Assembly: GCA_964387685.1 (NCBI GenBank)
Contig: CAYLXK010000018.1
Span: 1 to 64,000 of the forward strand
From: Bryobacter sp964387685
GTDB taxonomy: Bacteria > Acidobacteriota > Terriglobia > Bryobacterales > Bryobacteraceae
Direction: 5' to 3'
Length of the DNA: 64,000 bases
Below, one piece after another: positions 25,693 to 33,279 of the stretch. The notes under the pieces are model-generated. The model searched no databases. It saw only the letters and a program-made list of their open reading frames with translations, and had not been told where the DNA came from. A program made the translations under genes and the position numbers. Numbering within the stretch: the first letter of the stretch is position 1; every line of letters begins with the position of its first letter.

Positions 25693-26137
25693 AGGGATGG
25701 GCCTGAGTCGAGGCTACGCGGCATAGGCTGGCGGCGAGGCGCAAGGGCATCCCAGGTTCTGGCCAAGGGAAACGAGACGCTGCCAGGCCGGGCTCGCGCA
25801 GTGGTCAGAAACTGCCGCGGAGTGTGGTGCAGGGCGGCGGGTATGCCGAACAGCAGTTGGTGGACGTGGAAAGCGGCGGCAAGAAAATGGCTCTGAACGC
25901 TAAGGCGATGACCGTTCGCTTGGCTCCGGGGGCGGGGGCGACCTTGCGTTTCACGATAGAGCGCTACAAAAATGCGCCTAGCTGGACGATGCCCTGGAAC
26001 AACTAGAGGGATGGGCCTGAGTCGAGGCTACGCGGCATAGGCTGGCGGCGAGGCGCAAGGGCATCCCAGGTTCTGGCCAAGGGAAACGAGACGCTGCCAG
26101 GCCGGGCTTGCGCAGAGCCGAGGAATTGCCGCGGGGT
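25510..26137 (+). repeat. 314-bp tandem duplication of the gene 3' end and flank
   Basis: 25510-25823 and 25824-26137 are two near-identical direct copies with a period of 314 bp. Each holds the last ~61 codons of the secreted-protein gene, its TAG, and about 130 bp of downstream sequence (from AGAGGGATGGGCCTGAG). Differences visible by eye are few: one CAC to CAG (His to Gln), a C to T near the end of the spacer, and divergence in the last ~30 bases. A degraded start of a third unit may follow at 26131-26160 (GCGGGGTGTCGAGCGGGGAGG). No IS ends or target-site duplication were seen. Confidence 0.92.
25824..26006 (+). pseudogene. Duplicated C-terminal fragment of the secreted-protein gene
   Basis: A 60-codon open frame identical, except one residue (Q for H), to the C-terminal end of the protein encoded at 23839-25692. 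It lacks signal peptide, ribosome-binding site and the rest of the fold, so it is a by-product of the 314-bp tandem duplication and not a gene. The remaining sequence to 26279 contains the second copy of the spacer and about 140 bp in which I see no gene or regulatory site. Confidence 0.88.
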
Positions 26138-26279
26138 GTCGAGCGGGGAGGCGGCTGCGCTTCGGTTGAGACCGGGCCGATTGAGGCAGCGTCCTCGTGG
26201 GGAGTGGATCTTTGGTGTGTGAAGCCGGATGGCGGAGGATCTAAGACGCTGTAGTTGAACTTGGCTTTGGGGGCAGCGC

Positions 26280-26969
26280 CTAAAGAGGCCTGCGCGCGAT
26301 CAGTTCCACTTCTTCGGCGCGCCACAGCCAGAGGGCGAGGCGGTTGAGAAGACGGAACCCGACTTCACCTAGGCCCCAGCGATGGGCCAGCAGCGCGGCG
26401 CGGCGTTCGTAACCAAAGCGGCGGGTGCGGGCCGCAATGATTTCATAGCCATGGGCCGTGACGAGATTGCCGAGGCTTTGGACGTTCCAGGAAAAAAGAT
26501 GATGGTTGATTTCGGCGGGATCGAAGTTGCGATAGCGGCGCTCGGTCTCAAACGGGACATAAAGCAGTAAAAGGCCGCCCGGCTGGAGCCAGGTGCCAAT
26601 TTGGGACAGGATGGCATGCGGATCTGGAACGTGTTCGAGGCAATGATGGCAGAGCACGGCGGGGAGCGAAGCGTCTTCAATCTGGGCGGTATCGTCCAGG
26701 AAAAGGATCCCGCGGGCTTCGACGACGGGCTTGAGGTGCCGGCCGATGTCAAAACCGAGGCGTTCGGAGACGGGAACGGCGGCGAGGTTCCAACCGCTGC
26801 CGACGCCGAATTCGAGGATTTTGGGGATGTTCTTCAGCCAAGAGGCGGTCTTGGCGGCGCGGAGGCGACTGATCCAGCGCCAGCAGGGCTCGGGAATCTT
26901 CAACAGCGGATCGTGGTAGGAGGAATCCGCTTGGTAAACGGCGGCGACGGCGTCGACGGTAGCATGCAT
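26280..26969 (-). CDS. Class I SAM-dependent methyltransferase
   Basis: A 229-aa cytoplasmic methyltransferase from ATG 26969; a TTG at 27002 in frame would add 11 residues and brings the start to seven bases after the upstream stop. SAM motif I is ILEFGVGSGWNLA. It is followed by an acidic-loop region, LCHHCLEHVPDP (a variant of the DV-LEH motif) and LQPGGLLLLYVP, then HHLFSWNVQSL typical of the Methyltransf_11/23 group acting on small molecules or glycans. The substrate is not predictable. It lies directly downstream of the DUF4197 gene. Confidence 0.85.
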   Translation of the reverse strand: MHATVDAVAAVYQADSSYHDPLLKIPEPCWRWISRLRAAKTASWLKNIPKILEFGVGSGWNLAAVPVSERLGFDIGRHLKPVVEARGILFLDDTAQIEDASLPAVLCHHCLEHVPDPHAILSQIGTWLQPGGLLLLYVPFETERRYRNFDPAEINHHLFSWNVQSLGNLVTAHGYEIIAARTRRFGYERRAALLAHRWGLGEVGFRLLNRLALWLWRAEEVELIARRPL

Positions 26970-27008
26970 AGCTGCTGGCGGGAGATGCACGCGGCATGCC
27001 AAACGGAA

Positions 27009-27731
27009 TCAGCGGCTGGAGGAGGAACGCGAAAAGACTTCCTTCAGGAGGGGGGTCAGGCGAGCGGCGGGGTCGGTGCGGATCTTCTTTTCTTCTTGGC
27101 CGAGCATGAAAAATAGGCCCTGAATGGATTTGCCGAGGACGTAGGCGACCAAGTCCACCTTGGGCGTTGCGCCGAAGCTGAGGGCGTTCAGGTTCCTTTC
27201 AAACTGCTTGTACTTTTGGAGGACCTGGGTGGAGGCCATGGCGGATTCGATGGCGGGCTGGAAGGCGGCGGCGAGGGAGGAAGAAGTTTTGGTTTGGAAG
27301 TAGGCGGTGGCGGCGGTGTCCCCGCCGGAGAGAATTTGGCGGGCGTCGGCGATGGTGATGGCGGCCAGCGCATCCTGGAAAATGGAGCGGGCGGCGGGGG
27401 TGGCTTTCTCGGCGGCCTGATTCATGCTGAGGATGAAGTCATCGAGCTTCCGACCGAGGCCGACCAGGCGCAGGCTTTTTTCAAACTTGCGGATCGGCTC
27501 CGGGAGGAGGATCTTGATGGCGGCGTTGAGGAAGAAGCCGTTGGGGGCGCCGGTGAGATCGACGGCGCGGTCGGTGCCGATGCGGAGGGCCTCTTTGAGG
27601 CCGGCGGCGAGCTTGGACTCTCCGAGCGGGGTGCCGCGTTTGAAGATGCCGCCGAGGATTTCACCGAGCTGGGCGTGCGAGGGAGGGGGGAGCGCGAGGA
27701 TGGCGAGCAGGGAGCGGCGGGAGGGCAGCAT
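27009..27731 (-). CDS. DUF4197 domain-containing secreted protein
   Basis: A 240-aa protein with a signal peptide (LLAILALPPPSHA) and the DUF4197 pattern: GLKEALRIGTDRAVDLTG, GFFLNAAIKILLPEPI, LDDFILSMNQAAEKA, then AATAYFQTKTSSSLAAAF. The family is a widespread, all-helical, exported group of unknown function in Proteobacteria, Bacteroidetes and Acidobacteria; length is typical. ATG 27731 follows a leader with no close upstream gene, so the gene probably has its own promoter. Only seven bases separate its stop from the longest possible start of the following methyltransferase. Confidence 0.87.
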   Translation of the reverse strand: MLPSRRSLLAILALPPPSHAQLGEILGGIFKRGTPLGESKLAAGLKEALRIGTDRAVDLTGAPNGFFLNAAIKILLPEPIRKFEKSLRLVGLGRKLDDFILSMNQAAEKATPAARSIFQDALAAITIADARQILSGGDTAATAYFQTKTSSSLAAAFQPAIESAMASTQVLQKYKQFERNLNALSFGATPKVDLVAYVLGKSIQGLFFMLGQEEKKIRTDPAARLTPLLKEVFSRSSSSR

Positions 27732-28098
27732 GGCGATTTCAGGGTAACAGCGCGGGTGGCTGCGGAAAGGTGGGGGTTTTCAGTGGGCCCGGATGGGGGG
27801 GGCAGCTTCCAGGCGCAAGCGGATACGGAGTGCGGAGTATGGGGATATCTAGAATTAATGCGGCTTCGCAGACGCTCTAGTTCCGCCGCACGAGTTTGGG
27901 GGTACAGGCAGTTCCGTCGTGTGGACAGCTGCGCGATGTGGGCATTTCGGTGAGGATCAGATATGGGAATCTACAGCCGCTTGGATAATTTGTTGGGGCC
28001 GGTGGTTCCGCGGCAGGCATCTAGACGGCAGCGGATGTCCAAGGACGCGGGGAGCGGGTCGTGCCGGCCGGCGGGCAGTGGGGAAAAGGACGGGGCGG
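27732..28098. other. 367-bp intergenic region without a convincing gene
   Basis: It separates the DUF4197 start from the stop of the AhpD-like gene (both minus strand), so it should contain the promoter of DUF4197 and the end of the kinase/AhpD transcript. A short plus-strand frame from ATG 27963 starts plausibly (MGIYSRLDNLLGPVVPRQ) but becomes arginine/serine-rich and runs across the AhpD-like gene antisense, so it may be a gene remnant. No terminator hairpin with a T-run was seen. Confidence 0.5.
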
Positions 28099-28473
28099 CT
28101 AGTCGAGGGGCACGCGGTAACCGAAAGCGAGGCGGTTGGTCTCGTTGGCCATGGCGGTGACGGCCATGACTTCGGCGTAGACTTCCGGGGTCAGGCCTTT
28201 CTTGACGGCCGAGGCGGTGTGGGAGGCGAGGCAGTATTCGCAGCCGTTGGTGGCGCTGACGGCAAGGTAAATGAGTTCCTTGACGAGCGGATCAAGGGCA
28301 CCGGGGGCCATGACCTCCTTGATCGAGGCCCAGGTGCGGGCGAGGGTAACGGGATCGTTGGCGAGGGCTTTCCAAAAGTTATTGACGCGATCCACCTTGC
28401 GGGTGGCCATGATGTCGTCGTAGACGGCGCGGACGGCGGGGCTCGCGTCGGCGTACTCGATCAAGCTGTGCAT
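28099..28473 (-). CDS. Carboxymuconolactone decarboxylase / AhpD-like protein
   Basis: A 124-aa helical protein of the CMD/AhpD superfamily. The redox motif CEYCLASH gives C78, C81 and H85 (E-x-C-x-x-C-x-x-x-H), the signature of the peroxidase-type (AhpD-like) members, which act as thiol peroxidases or as partners in peroxide defence. ATG directly follows the TAG of the upstream kinase gene (TAGATG), so the two are co-transcribed and probably coupled. A link of the kinase to oxidative stress is only a possibility. Confidence 0.9.
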   Translation of the reverse strand: MHSLIEYADASPAVRAVYDDIMATRKVDRVNNFWKALANDPVTLARTWASIKEVMAPGALDPLVKELIYLAVSATNGCEYCLASHTASAVKKGLTPEVYAEVMAVTAMANETNRLAFGYRVPLD

Positions 28474-30765
28474 CTATTTCTTTCCTTCCAAGAGCTGGAC
28501 GATGTCGGTGCGGCCGAGGCGGCGGGCATGGTCGAGAGGAGTTTGGCCGTCCTCGTTCTTGTGGAGCGGGTCGGCTCCTTTGGCGAGGAGCTTTTTGACC
28601 ATGGCGGTCTCGCCGTTCTTGGCGGCTAGACTGAGAGGCGTGTCGCCGGAGTTATCGGCCATTTCGACCTTGGCGCCGTGATCGAGGAGCCAGTCCAGCA
28701 TGTCGTGGCGGTGGGTCATGACGGCGTAGTGGAGGGGGCCGGCGAGGTTATCGCGGCCATCGACGCGGGCGCCGCGTTTCATGAGGATTTCGGCCATTTG
28801 CATATCGCCGTTCTGGACGGCCACGACGAGGGGCAGGCGGCCGCGGCCCTTGGATTCGTTGGGGTCGTCGCCGCGGTCGAGCATCGCGAGGACATCCTGG
28901 TGGCGGCCTTGGAGGGCAGCGGTGGAGATATTGTCGGTAAGGCTATCGTTCCAGCCAAGAAAGGGCGGCAGGAACAAGACGAGGAACAAAAGAACCGGGA
29001 CCAGAGACCAGAATTTGGTGCCCATACGCAGGCGCTCGCCCACTTTACCGCGGAAGGGGACATAGCGGCGCTCGGAGCCAACGGGGGCTTCTCCCCAGGC
29101 GCGGCGGCAGCGCTCATAAAGCAACAACCACGCGGCAAGAAAAGAGCCGTAAATGGGGGCAAAGCTGAAGCTAACCAGGCCGAGCACGCCGCCCAGGCTA
29201 GGACTGAAGTATTCGCGGAAGAGGATGGGGATGGGTACGCGCAGGATCATCATGACGGCGGGATAGTAGGCGGCCACCAGGAGCGTAACGGCAACCCGCC
29301 GCACCAGCAGAGCGACGGCGACGTGTTCGGCACCGCTAAGGAGATGAGCGGAGCGCGCTTGGGCGGTGGACGCGGCCGTGCCTTCGACGGCGCCCACGAT
29401 ATGGGCGATGGCATGGCGAAGGGGCTGGAAGGTGAGCAAAGCGGCCGAGAGACAGCGCGGGGCGGCGCGGTAGCCCGCCCAAACCACCGCGAGCCAGCCG
29501 CGGAAAGAGGGCTCGTGGCTGCGCAGGTAGATGGTCCAACGCGCCATGGCGGTGTCGGCCCAGGCTAGGGCGATGTAGGCGACCAGGACGTGCAGGGTCA
29601 TGAGAATGGCAAAGGCGGCGAGGTCCCGGATGGACTTCGCTTCGATGGCGGGACGAAGCAGCGCACGGGCCGCGTTGAGGGTGAGGCTAGCCGGCAGGAC
29701 GGCGGCCAGGAGAAGGCCGAACCAAGCGCCGGACTGCCCGATCCCGGCGGAACGGCTTTCTTTGAGCAGGTGCACTTCGCCTTCAACGGCGGCGCGCAGG
29801 CGGGCTACAAAGGCATGGCAAGAGGGGGCGCGGCGATCGGGATCCTTGGCGAGGCTTTGGAGGATAGCTTGAGAAACGATTTCGCTCAAGCGGGGGTTAA
29901 AGTGATGAGGCGGCGGGGGCTCGGTGGCGATCTGCTGCTCGATGAGTTGTTTGGCGGAGCCTTTGAAGGGGAGTTCTCCGGCGAGCATGAGATAGGACAT
30001 CATGGCCAAGGAATAGAGATCGCTTTTTTCGCTGACGGGACGGCCGGCGCACTGCTCGGGCGACATGAAGGCAGGGGTGCCGAGGGTGGCGCCGAAAGTG
30101 GTGGCAAAGCCAGTGGATTCGGCGAAGGCGCTGGTGAGCCCCATTTCAGTGGGGGCGATGAGGACGGTGGAGTTATCGTCCTGAGCGGCGAGAGGGGTAG
30201 GATCGGCGTTGGGGGCGGCTTCGAGATCGGGGACCTCGAAGGCGAGCGCGGAAGGGTCGGCGAGTTTGGCGATTCCGAAGTCGAGGACTTTGACGATAAA
30301 GCCGCCGCGGCCATCGGGCTGGAGCCAGATGTTTTGGGGCTTCAGGTCGCGGTGGAGGATGCCGCGAGAGTGTGCTTCCGTGACGCCCAGAGCGATCTGT
30401 TCGAGGATGTCTACGACGAGGATGGGGGAAAGACTGGGATTTTTTTGGAGGTGCTCGTGGAGAGACTCGCCATCGAGATACTCCATGACGAGGTAAGCGA
30501 TGGCGGTGGTGTCGATCACCGTGACCCCGAAATCGGTGACATTGACGACGTTCGGGTGAGAGAGGCGGCCGGAGGCTTCGGCTTCGCGCTGGAAGCGGAT
30601 GAGCAACTCCTTGTTGCGCATGTACTGGGGGGAGATGACCTTGACGGCGACGTTGCGCTTGGTGCCGGTGTGGAGGGCGAGGTAGACGCTGCCCATGCCG
30701 CCTTTGCCGAGGAGTTTCTCGATCAGGTATTTGTTGTCGAGAGTACGGGCGAGAAGCGGGTCCAT
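28474..30765 (-). CDS. Ser/Thr protein kinase with membrane domain and C-terminal ankyrin repeats
   Basis: A 763-aa Hanks-type kinase with a complete catalytic set: glycine loop GKGGMGSVYL (20-29), K42, HRDLKPQN with D140, DFG at 162-164, and GTPAFMSPEQ. Between DFG and SPEQ there are about 70 residues, roughly 45 more than normal, rich in Ser/Thr (e.g. STVLIAPTEMGLTSAFAEST). The kinase domain ends near 330. It is followed by about six membrane segments (residues 350-620) and then by three to four ankyrin repeats (residues about 640-763: PLHYAVMTHRHDMLDWLLDH, TPLSLAAKNGETAMVKKLLA). The ankyrin part would lie on one side of the membrane as a protein-binding platform. Coupled to the AhpD-like gene. 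Confidence 0.92.
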   Translation of the reverse strand: MDPLLARTLDNKYLIEKLLGKGGMGSVYLALHTGTKRNVAVKVISPQYMRNKELLIRFQREAEASGRLSHPNVVNVTDFGVTVIDTTAIAYLVMEYLDGESLHEHLQKNPSLSPILVVDILEQIALGVTEAHSRGILHRDLKPQNIWLQPDGRGGFIVKVLDFGIAKLADPSALAFEVPDLEAAPNADPTPLAAQDDNSTVLIAPTEMGLTSAFAESTGFATTFGATLGTPAFMSPEQCAGRPVSEKSDLYSLAMMSYLMLAGELPFKGSAKQLIEQQIATEPPPPHHFNPRLSEIVSQAILQSLAKDPDRRAPSCHAFVARLRAAVEGEVHLLKESRSAGIGQSGAWFGLLLAAVLPASLTLNAARALLRPAIEAKSIRDLAAFAILMTLHVLVAYIALAWADTAMARWTIYLRSHEPSFRGWLAVVWAGYRAAPRCLSAALLTFQPLRHAIAHIVGAVEGTAASTAQARSAHLLSGAEHVAVALLVRRVAVTLLVAAYYPAVMMILRVPIPILFREYFSPSLGGVLGLVSFSFAPIYGSFLAAWLLLYERCRRAWGEAPVGSERRYVPFRGKVGERLRMGTKFWSLVPVLLFLVLFLPPFLGWNDSLTDNISTAALQGRHQDVLAMLDRGDDPNESKGRGRLPLVVAVQNGDMQMAEILMKRGARVDGRDNLAGPLHYAVMTHRHDMLDWLLDHGAKVEMADNSGDTPLSLAAKNGETAMVKKLLAKGADPLHKNEDGQTPLDHARRLGRTDIVQLLEGKK

Positions 30766-30814
30766 GGGAATGGGGGAACGAATCTAATAGCTTAACGGAT
30801 AGGAGCGGCGGACT

Positions 30815-31513
30815 TCACTCCCGATTTTGGCGTTCCGGCTGAGCTTCCATGAGTAGGTTAGCGACCGCTTCTTCCTTGAGGCCAACGATCCCAATCTCCC
30901 TCGCGTCACGGTCGAAGAGATAGAAAATTTCGAGTCGGCCTCCGCCGACCAACAGCGGGTTTTGCTTGAGAATCAAGTTTCCGGCACGGGAACCATACGG
31001 TATGACCCAGTAACGCATTGCCCCGGCGAAGAAAGAGACTTTTCGCTTCGAGAAATCATAGTAGAAAAGGCCGGCGGAAGTGCCAGCCCATTGGTCAAAG
31101 AGAAAATACGCGCGGTCGGAGTTCGGCGAAAGCCGAGGGGAAGATAGAGGGAGTTTGCCCGCTCTTTCCATGCCGGGAAGTTCCGTGACTAGCGCTTTGG
31201 GGATCCAACCTTCGGCGCAGGAGGCGGACCAGATTTCGCTTTCGGTGGTAAACTTTTCAGCGCCAATGGTCGCGACTTTCCATTTACGAACAAAGACCAG
31301 AAGGCGCCCATCGTTGGAAAGCGTGACTTGGTCGTCCTTACCCGAAGCAGTGATTTGACGGCGGGAATTGTCGGTCAATTGCACAAACACGTTACCGCTT
31401 TCGATGAAGGCAGACTTCGCGCAAGCGGAGGCGGAACCAGACTGCAGCGGAAATCCTAGCGACAGGATGAGCAGCGTGAGCAAGCAGAAATCCTTAACGG
31501 GAGAATAGCGCAA
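30815..31513 (-). CDS. Secreted hypothetical protein with TolB/WD40-like repeats
   Basis: A 232-aa protein with a hydrophobic export segment (FCLLTLLILSLGFPLQSGSA). After it, segments like LTDNSRRQITASGKDDQVTL and SNDGRLLVFVRK resemble the blades of TolB/PD40 beta-propellers, but only about three could fit, so it is smaller than a full propeller. The start is uncertain: TTG 31513 is the only codon giving a good signal peptide. G+C is lower than in neighbours (sequence TTTTGCTTGAG, AAATTTTCG), which may indicate transfer or relaxed selection. No partner gene; the kinase gene starts 50 bp downstream on the same strand. Confidence 0.6.
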   Translation of the reverse strand: MRYSPVKDFCLLTLLILSLGFPLQSGSASACAKSAFIESGNVFVQLTDNSRRQITASGKDDQVTLSNDGRLLVFVRKWKVATIGAEKFTTESEIWSASCAEGWIPKALVTELPGMERAGKLPLSSPRLSPNSDRAYFLFDQWAGTSAGLFYYDFSKRKVSFFAGAMRYWVIPYGSRAGNLILKQNPLLVGGGRLEIFYLFDRDAREIGIVGLKEEAVANLLMEAQPERQNRE

Positions 31514-31552
31514 GCGATAAGGGACGACTTCATTGTGAGACGCTATCAGCTA

Positions 31553-31855
31553 ATGGCGATCCAGAACATACTCCACGTAGTGGCGCATATTGAAGCGGTG
31601 GCGGGCGAAGAAGAATTCGTGCAAGGCGTGCTGGAGGGATACTGCGCGCCGACGCGGGCCGAGGCGGGGTGTCTGCGTTACGACCTGTTTCGGGACCTCG
31701 AGAGCGCGCAGAAGTTTACGTTTATCGAAGAGTGGGAGAGCGCGGAGCATTTGGCGGCGCACGCGCAGAGCGCGCACATTAATGCGGGACGAGAACAATT
31801 GAAGGGCAAGCTGGCGCAGGCTAATGTGGTGCAGCGGCTGGAGCAACTAAAGTAG
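31553..31855 (+). CDS. Antibiotic biosynthesis monooxygenase (ABM) domain protein
   Basis: A 100-aa dimeric alpha+beta ferredoxin-like protein. It starts MAIQNILHVVAHIEA at ATG 31553 (GTG 31535 would add six residues) and shows the ABM pattern: GCLRYDLFRDLESAQKFTFI, EEWESAEHLAAHAQSAH. Members include quinol monooxygenases (YgiN) and heme-degrading or unknown enzymes. The conserved His pair in EHLAAHAQSAH is characteristic. Its 3' end overlaps the convergent nucleoside phosphorylase gene by 35 bp. Confidence 0.88.
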   Translation: MAIQNILHVVAHIEAVAGEEEFVQGVLEGYCAPTRAEAGCLRYDLFRDLESAQKFTFIEEWESAEHLAAHAQSAHINAGREQLKGKLAQANVVQRLEQLK

Positions 31856-32621
31856 CGCTGGCGCGGGCGATGGCCTCGAGCACGGCCGCGCCGTGTTCCA
31901 AGGGGCCGGTATCAAACTGCGGGCCAGAGTGATCGACGGCATTGCTGATCATAGCCACGACCAGGACGGAAGCTTGGCGGGCCTGGGCGAAAGCAAAGAG
32001 GGAGGCGGCTTGCATTTCCACGGCGAGAACCTCTGAGGAAGCCCAAAGGTCGAGTTGCGAACGCGTTTCTCGGTACGGGGCGTCGGTGGTCCAAACGGCC
32101 CCGGCCCGGGCGGCCCAACCGGTGGCGGCCAAGGAGTCCAGAAGGGTGGGCGGAAGGGGAGTGGGGCACGCGACGTCGATGGAAGGCGGAAGGTAATGGA
32201 GCGAAGTTCCTTCGTCGCGGATCGCGCTGGTAACGGCCAGAAGGCTGGGGAGCGGCAAGGAAGCAGCCACACGCCCCGCCGAGGTGAGGCCAACGATCAG
32301 GCGCACTCCGCTGGCATGCAGTTGTTCGGCGACCAAAACGGCATAAGGCCCGCCGATGGTGCGTGCGACTATGCCGCAACGGAGCCCTTCCATTTCCCAT
32401 TCGAACATCGAGGAATGGAAGCAGGCCCAGGAGCGGCAAGGGCGGACGCGCCCTTCGCGAACGAGCCAATCGGTTAGGTCTCCGTCGAAATCGAGAAAAC
32501 AAAGCGGGGGGATGGGGCCAGCGGCCACTGGGCGGCGCGCCCGCAGCCCGTCCATCAAGGACTGGGCGGTAAAGGCGGACTCTTCCTCCCAGGGATGTTC
32601 CAATAGCGGGGAGACAGACAT
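31821..32621 (-). CDS. Nucleoside phosphorylase-like protein (PNP/UDP family)
   Basis: A 266-aa protein of the PNP_UDP_1 fold, which cleaves the N-glycosidic bond of nucleosides with phosphate or water. Motifs: GGPYAVLVAEQLHASG, LIVGLTSAGRV (phosphate/ribose region), RDEGTSLHYLPPS and the ribose-binding AVEMQAASLFAFA, a variant of the VEME. ATG 32621 is two bases downstream of the methyltransferase stop; in-frame codons upstream are inside that gene. It could be a uridine phosphorylase relative. Because the strain has mqnA/mqnC and needs a futalosine hydrolase (MqnB, same superfamily), that possibility was considered but sequence resemblance is to uridine phosphorylases. Confidence 0.82.
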   Translation of the reverse strand: MSVSPLLEHPWEEESAFTAQSLMDGLRARRPVAAGPIPPLCFLDFDGDLTDWLVREGRVRPCRSWACFHSSMFEWEMEGLRCGIVARTIGGPYAVLVAEQLHASGVRLIVGLTSAGRVAASLPLPSLLAVTSAIRDEGTSLHYLPPSIDVACPTPLPPTLLDSLAATGWAARAGAVWTTDAPYRETRSQLDLWASSEVLAVEMQAASLFAFAQARQASVLVVAMISNAVDHSGPQFDTGPLEHGAAVLEAIARASATLVAPAAAPH

Positions 32622-32623
32622 GA

Positions 32624-33244
32624 TCAGGAGGCGGGGGTTGCGCAGTAGCAATAGGTAAAGGCCTGGGCAGCGCCTTGGGGGGTAGTGTGCACTTCGCGGA
32701 TACTGTCGAGGAACCGGAAGCCCGGCCCGAATTCGGCATGGAGGCTGGAGGCGTCATAGCGGGCAACCGGAAGGCCGCTGCATTGGGTGGGCCCGTCGGG
32801 AGCAAAGGTGGCGACGATGATATGGCCCCCGGGCTTCAAGGACGCGGCGGCAAGGCGAATATAGGCGCGGCGTTGTGCGGGCTGCGTGAGGAAATGAAAA
32901 ACGGCTCGGTCGTGCCAAACATCGTAGGCCTGGGCAGGCAGATGCGCCGTGGCGATATCGGCCTCAACCCAGCGGACCCGGGAGGCGGCGGCGCCTAAAC
33001 GGCGTTGCGCGCCTTCCAATGCGGCGGAAGAGATATCGAGGACGGTGAGGTTCCGGAAGCCACGGTCGAGGAGGTCATCGACCAGCGTGGACTGTCCCGC
33101 GCCGACGTCAATGACGGCCGCCTCCGGGGTGGCAGCCGCGCGCTCGATCAGGCGGAGCGAGGTTGCCAGATGCGGCGCGTACCAACTAACTTCCTCGGGT
33201 GTCTTGCGAACATAGATTCGATCCCAGTGGGCGCGGGGTTCCAT
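32624..33244 (-). CDS. Class I SAM-dependent methyltransferase
   Basis: A 206-aa methyltransferase beginning HWDRIYVRKTPEEVSWYAPH, a common small-molecule group in bacteria. SAM motif I is VIDVGAGQSTLVDDLLDRG, motif II VLDISSAALEGAQRRL, then DVWHDRAVFHFLT and LKPGGHIIVATF. The DRAVFHF segment is typical of a family annotated only as class I methyltransferase (from memory, with some thiopurine-S-methyltransferase-like members). It is coupled to the nucleoside phosphorylase gene (stop and start two bases apart) and is divergent, 35 bp away, from the DUF1592-type gene. Confidence 0.88.
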   Translation of the reverse strand: MEPRAHWDRIYVRKTPEEVSWYAPHLATSLRLIERAAATPEAAVIDVGAGQSTLVDDLLDRGFRNLTVLDISSAALEGAQRRLGAAASRVRWVEADIATAHLPAQAYDVWHDRAVFHFLTQPAQRRAYIRLAAASLKPGGHIIVATFAPDGPTQCSGLPVARYDASSLHAEFGPGFRFLDSIREVHTTPQGAAQAFTYCYCATPAS

Positions 33245-33279
33245 TCGCTACCAGTCTAGCGGCTGTAGAATAGCGGGCA

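Noticed and set aside
27963..28160. Short plus-strand frame starting MGIYSRLDNLL
   Set aside because: Start looks natural, but the frame becomes Arg/Ser/Gly-rich and runs antisense into the AhpD-like gene; no family or ribosome site. Noted as a possible remnant only.
31821..32621. Possible futalosine hydrolase (MqnB)
   Set aside because: It has the same fold, but the motifs and length are closer to uridine phosphorylases, and it is not linked to mqnA/mqnC.
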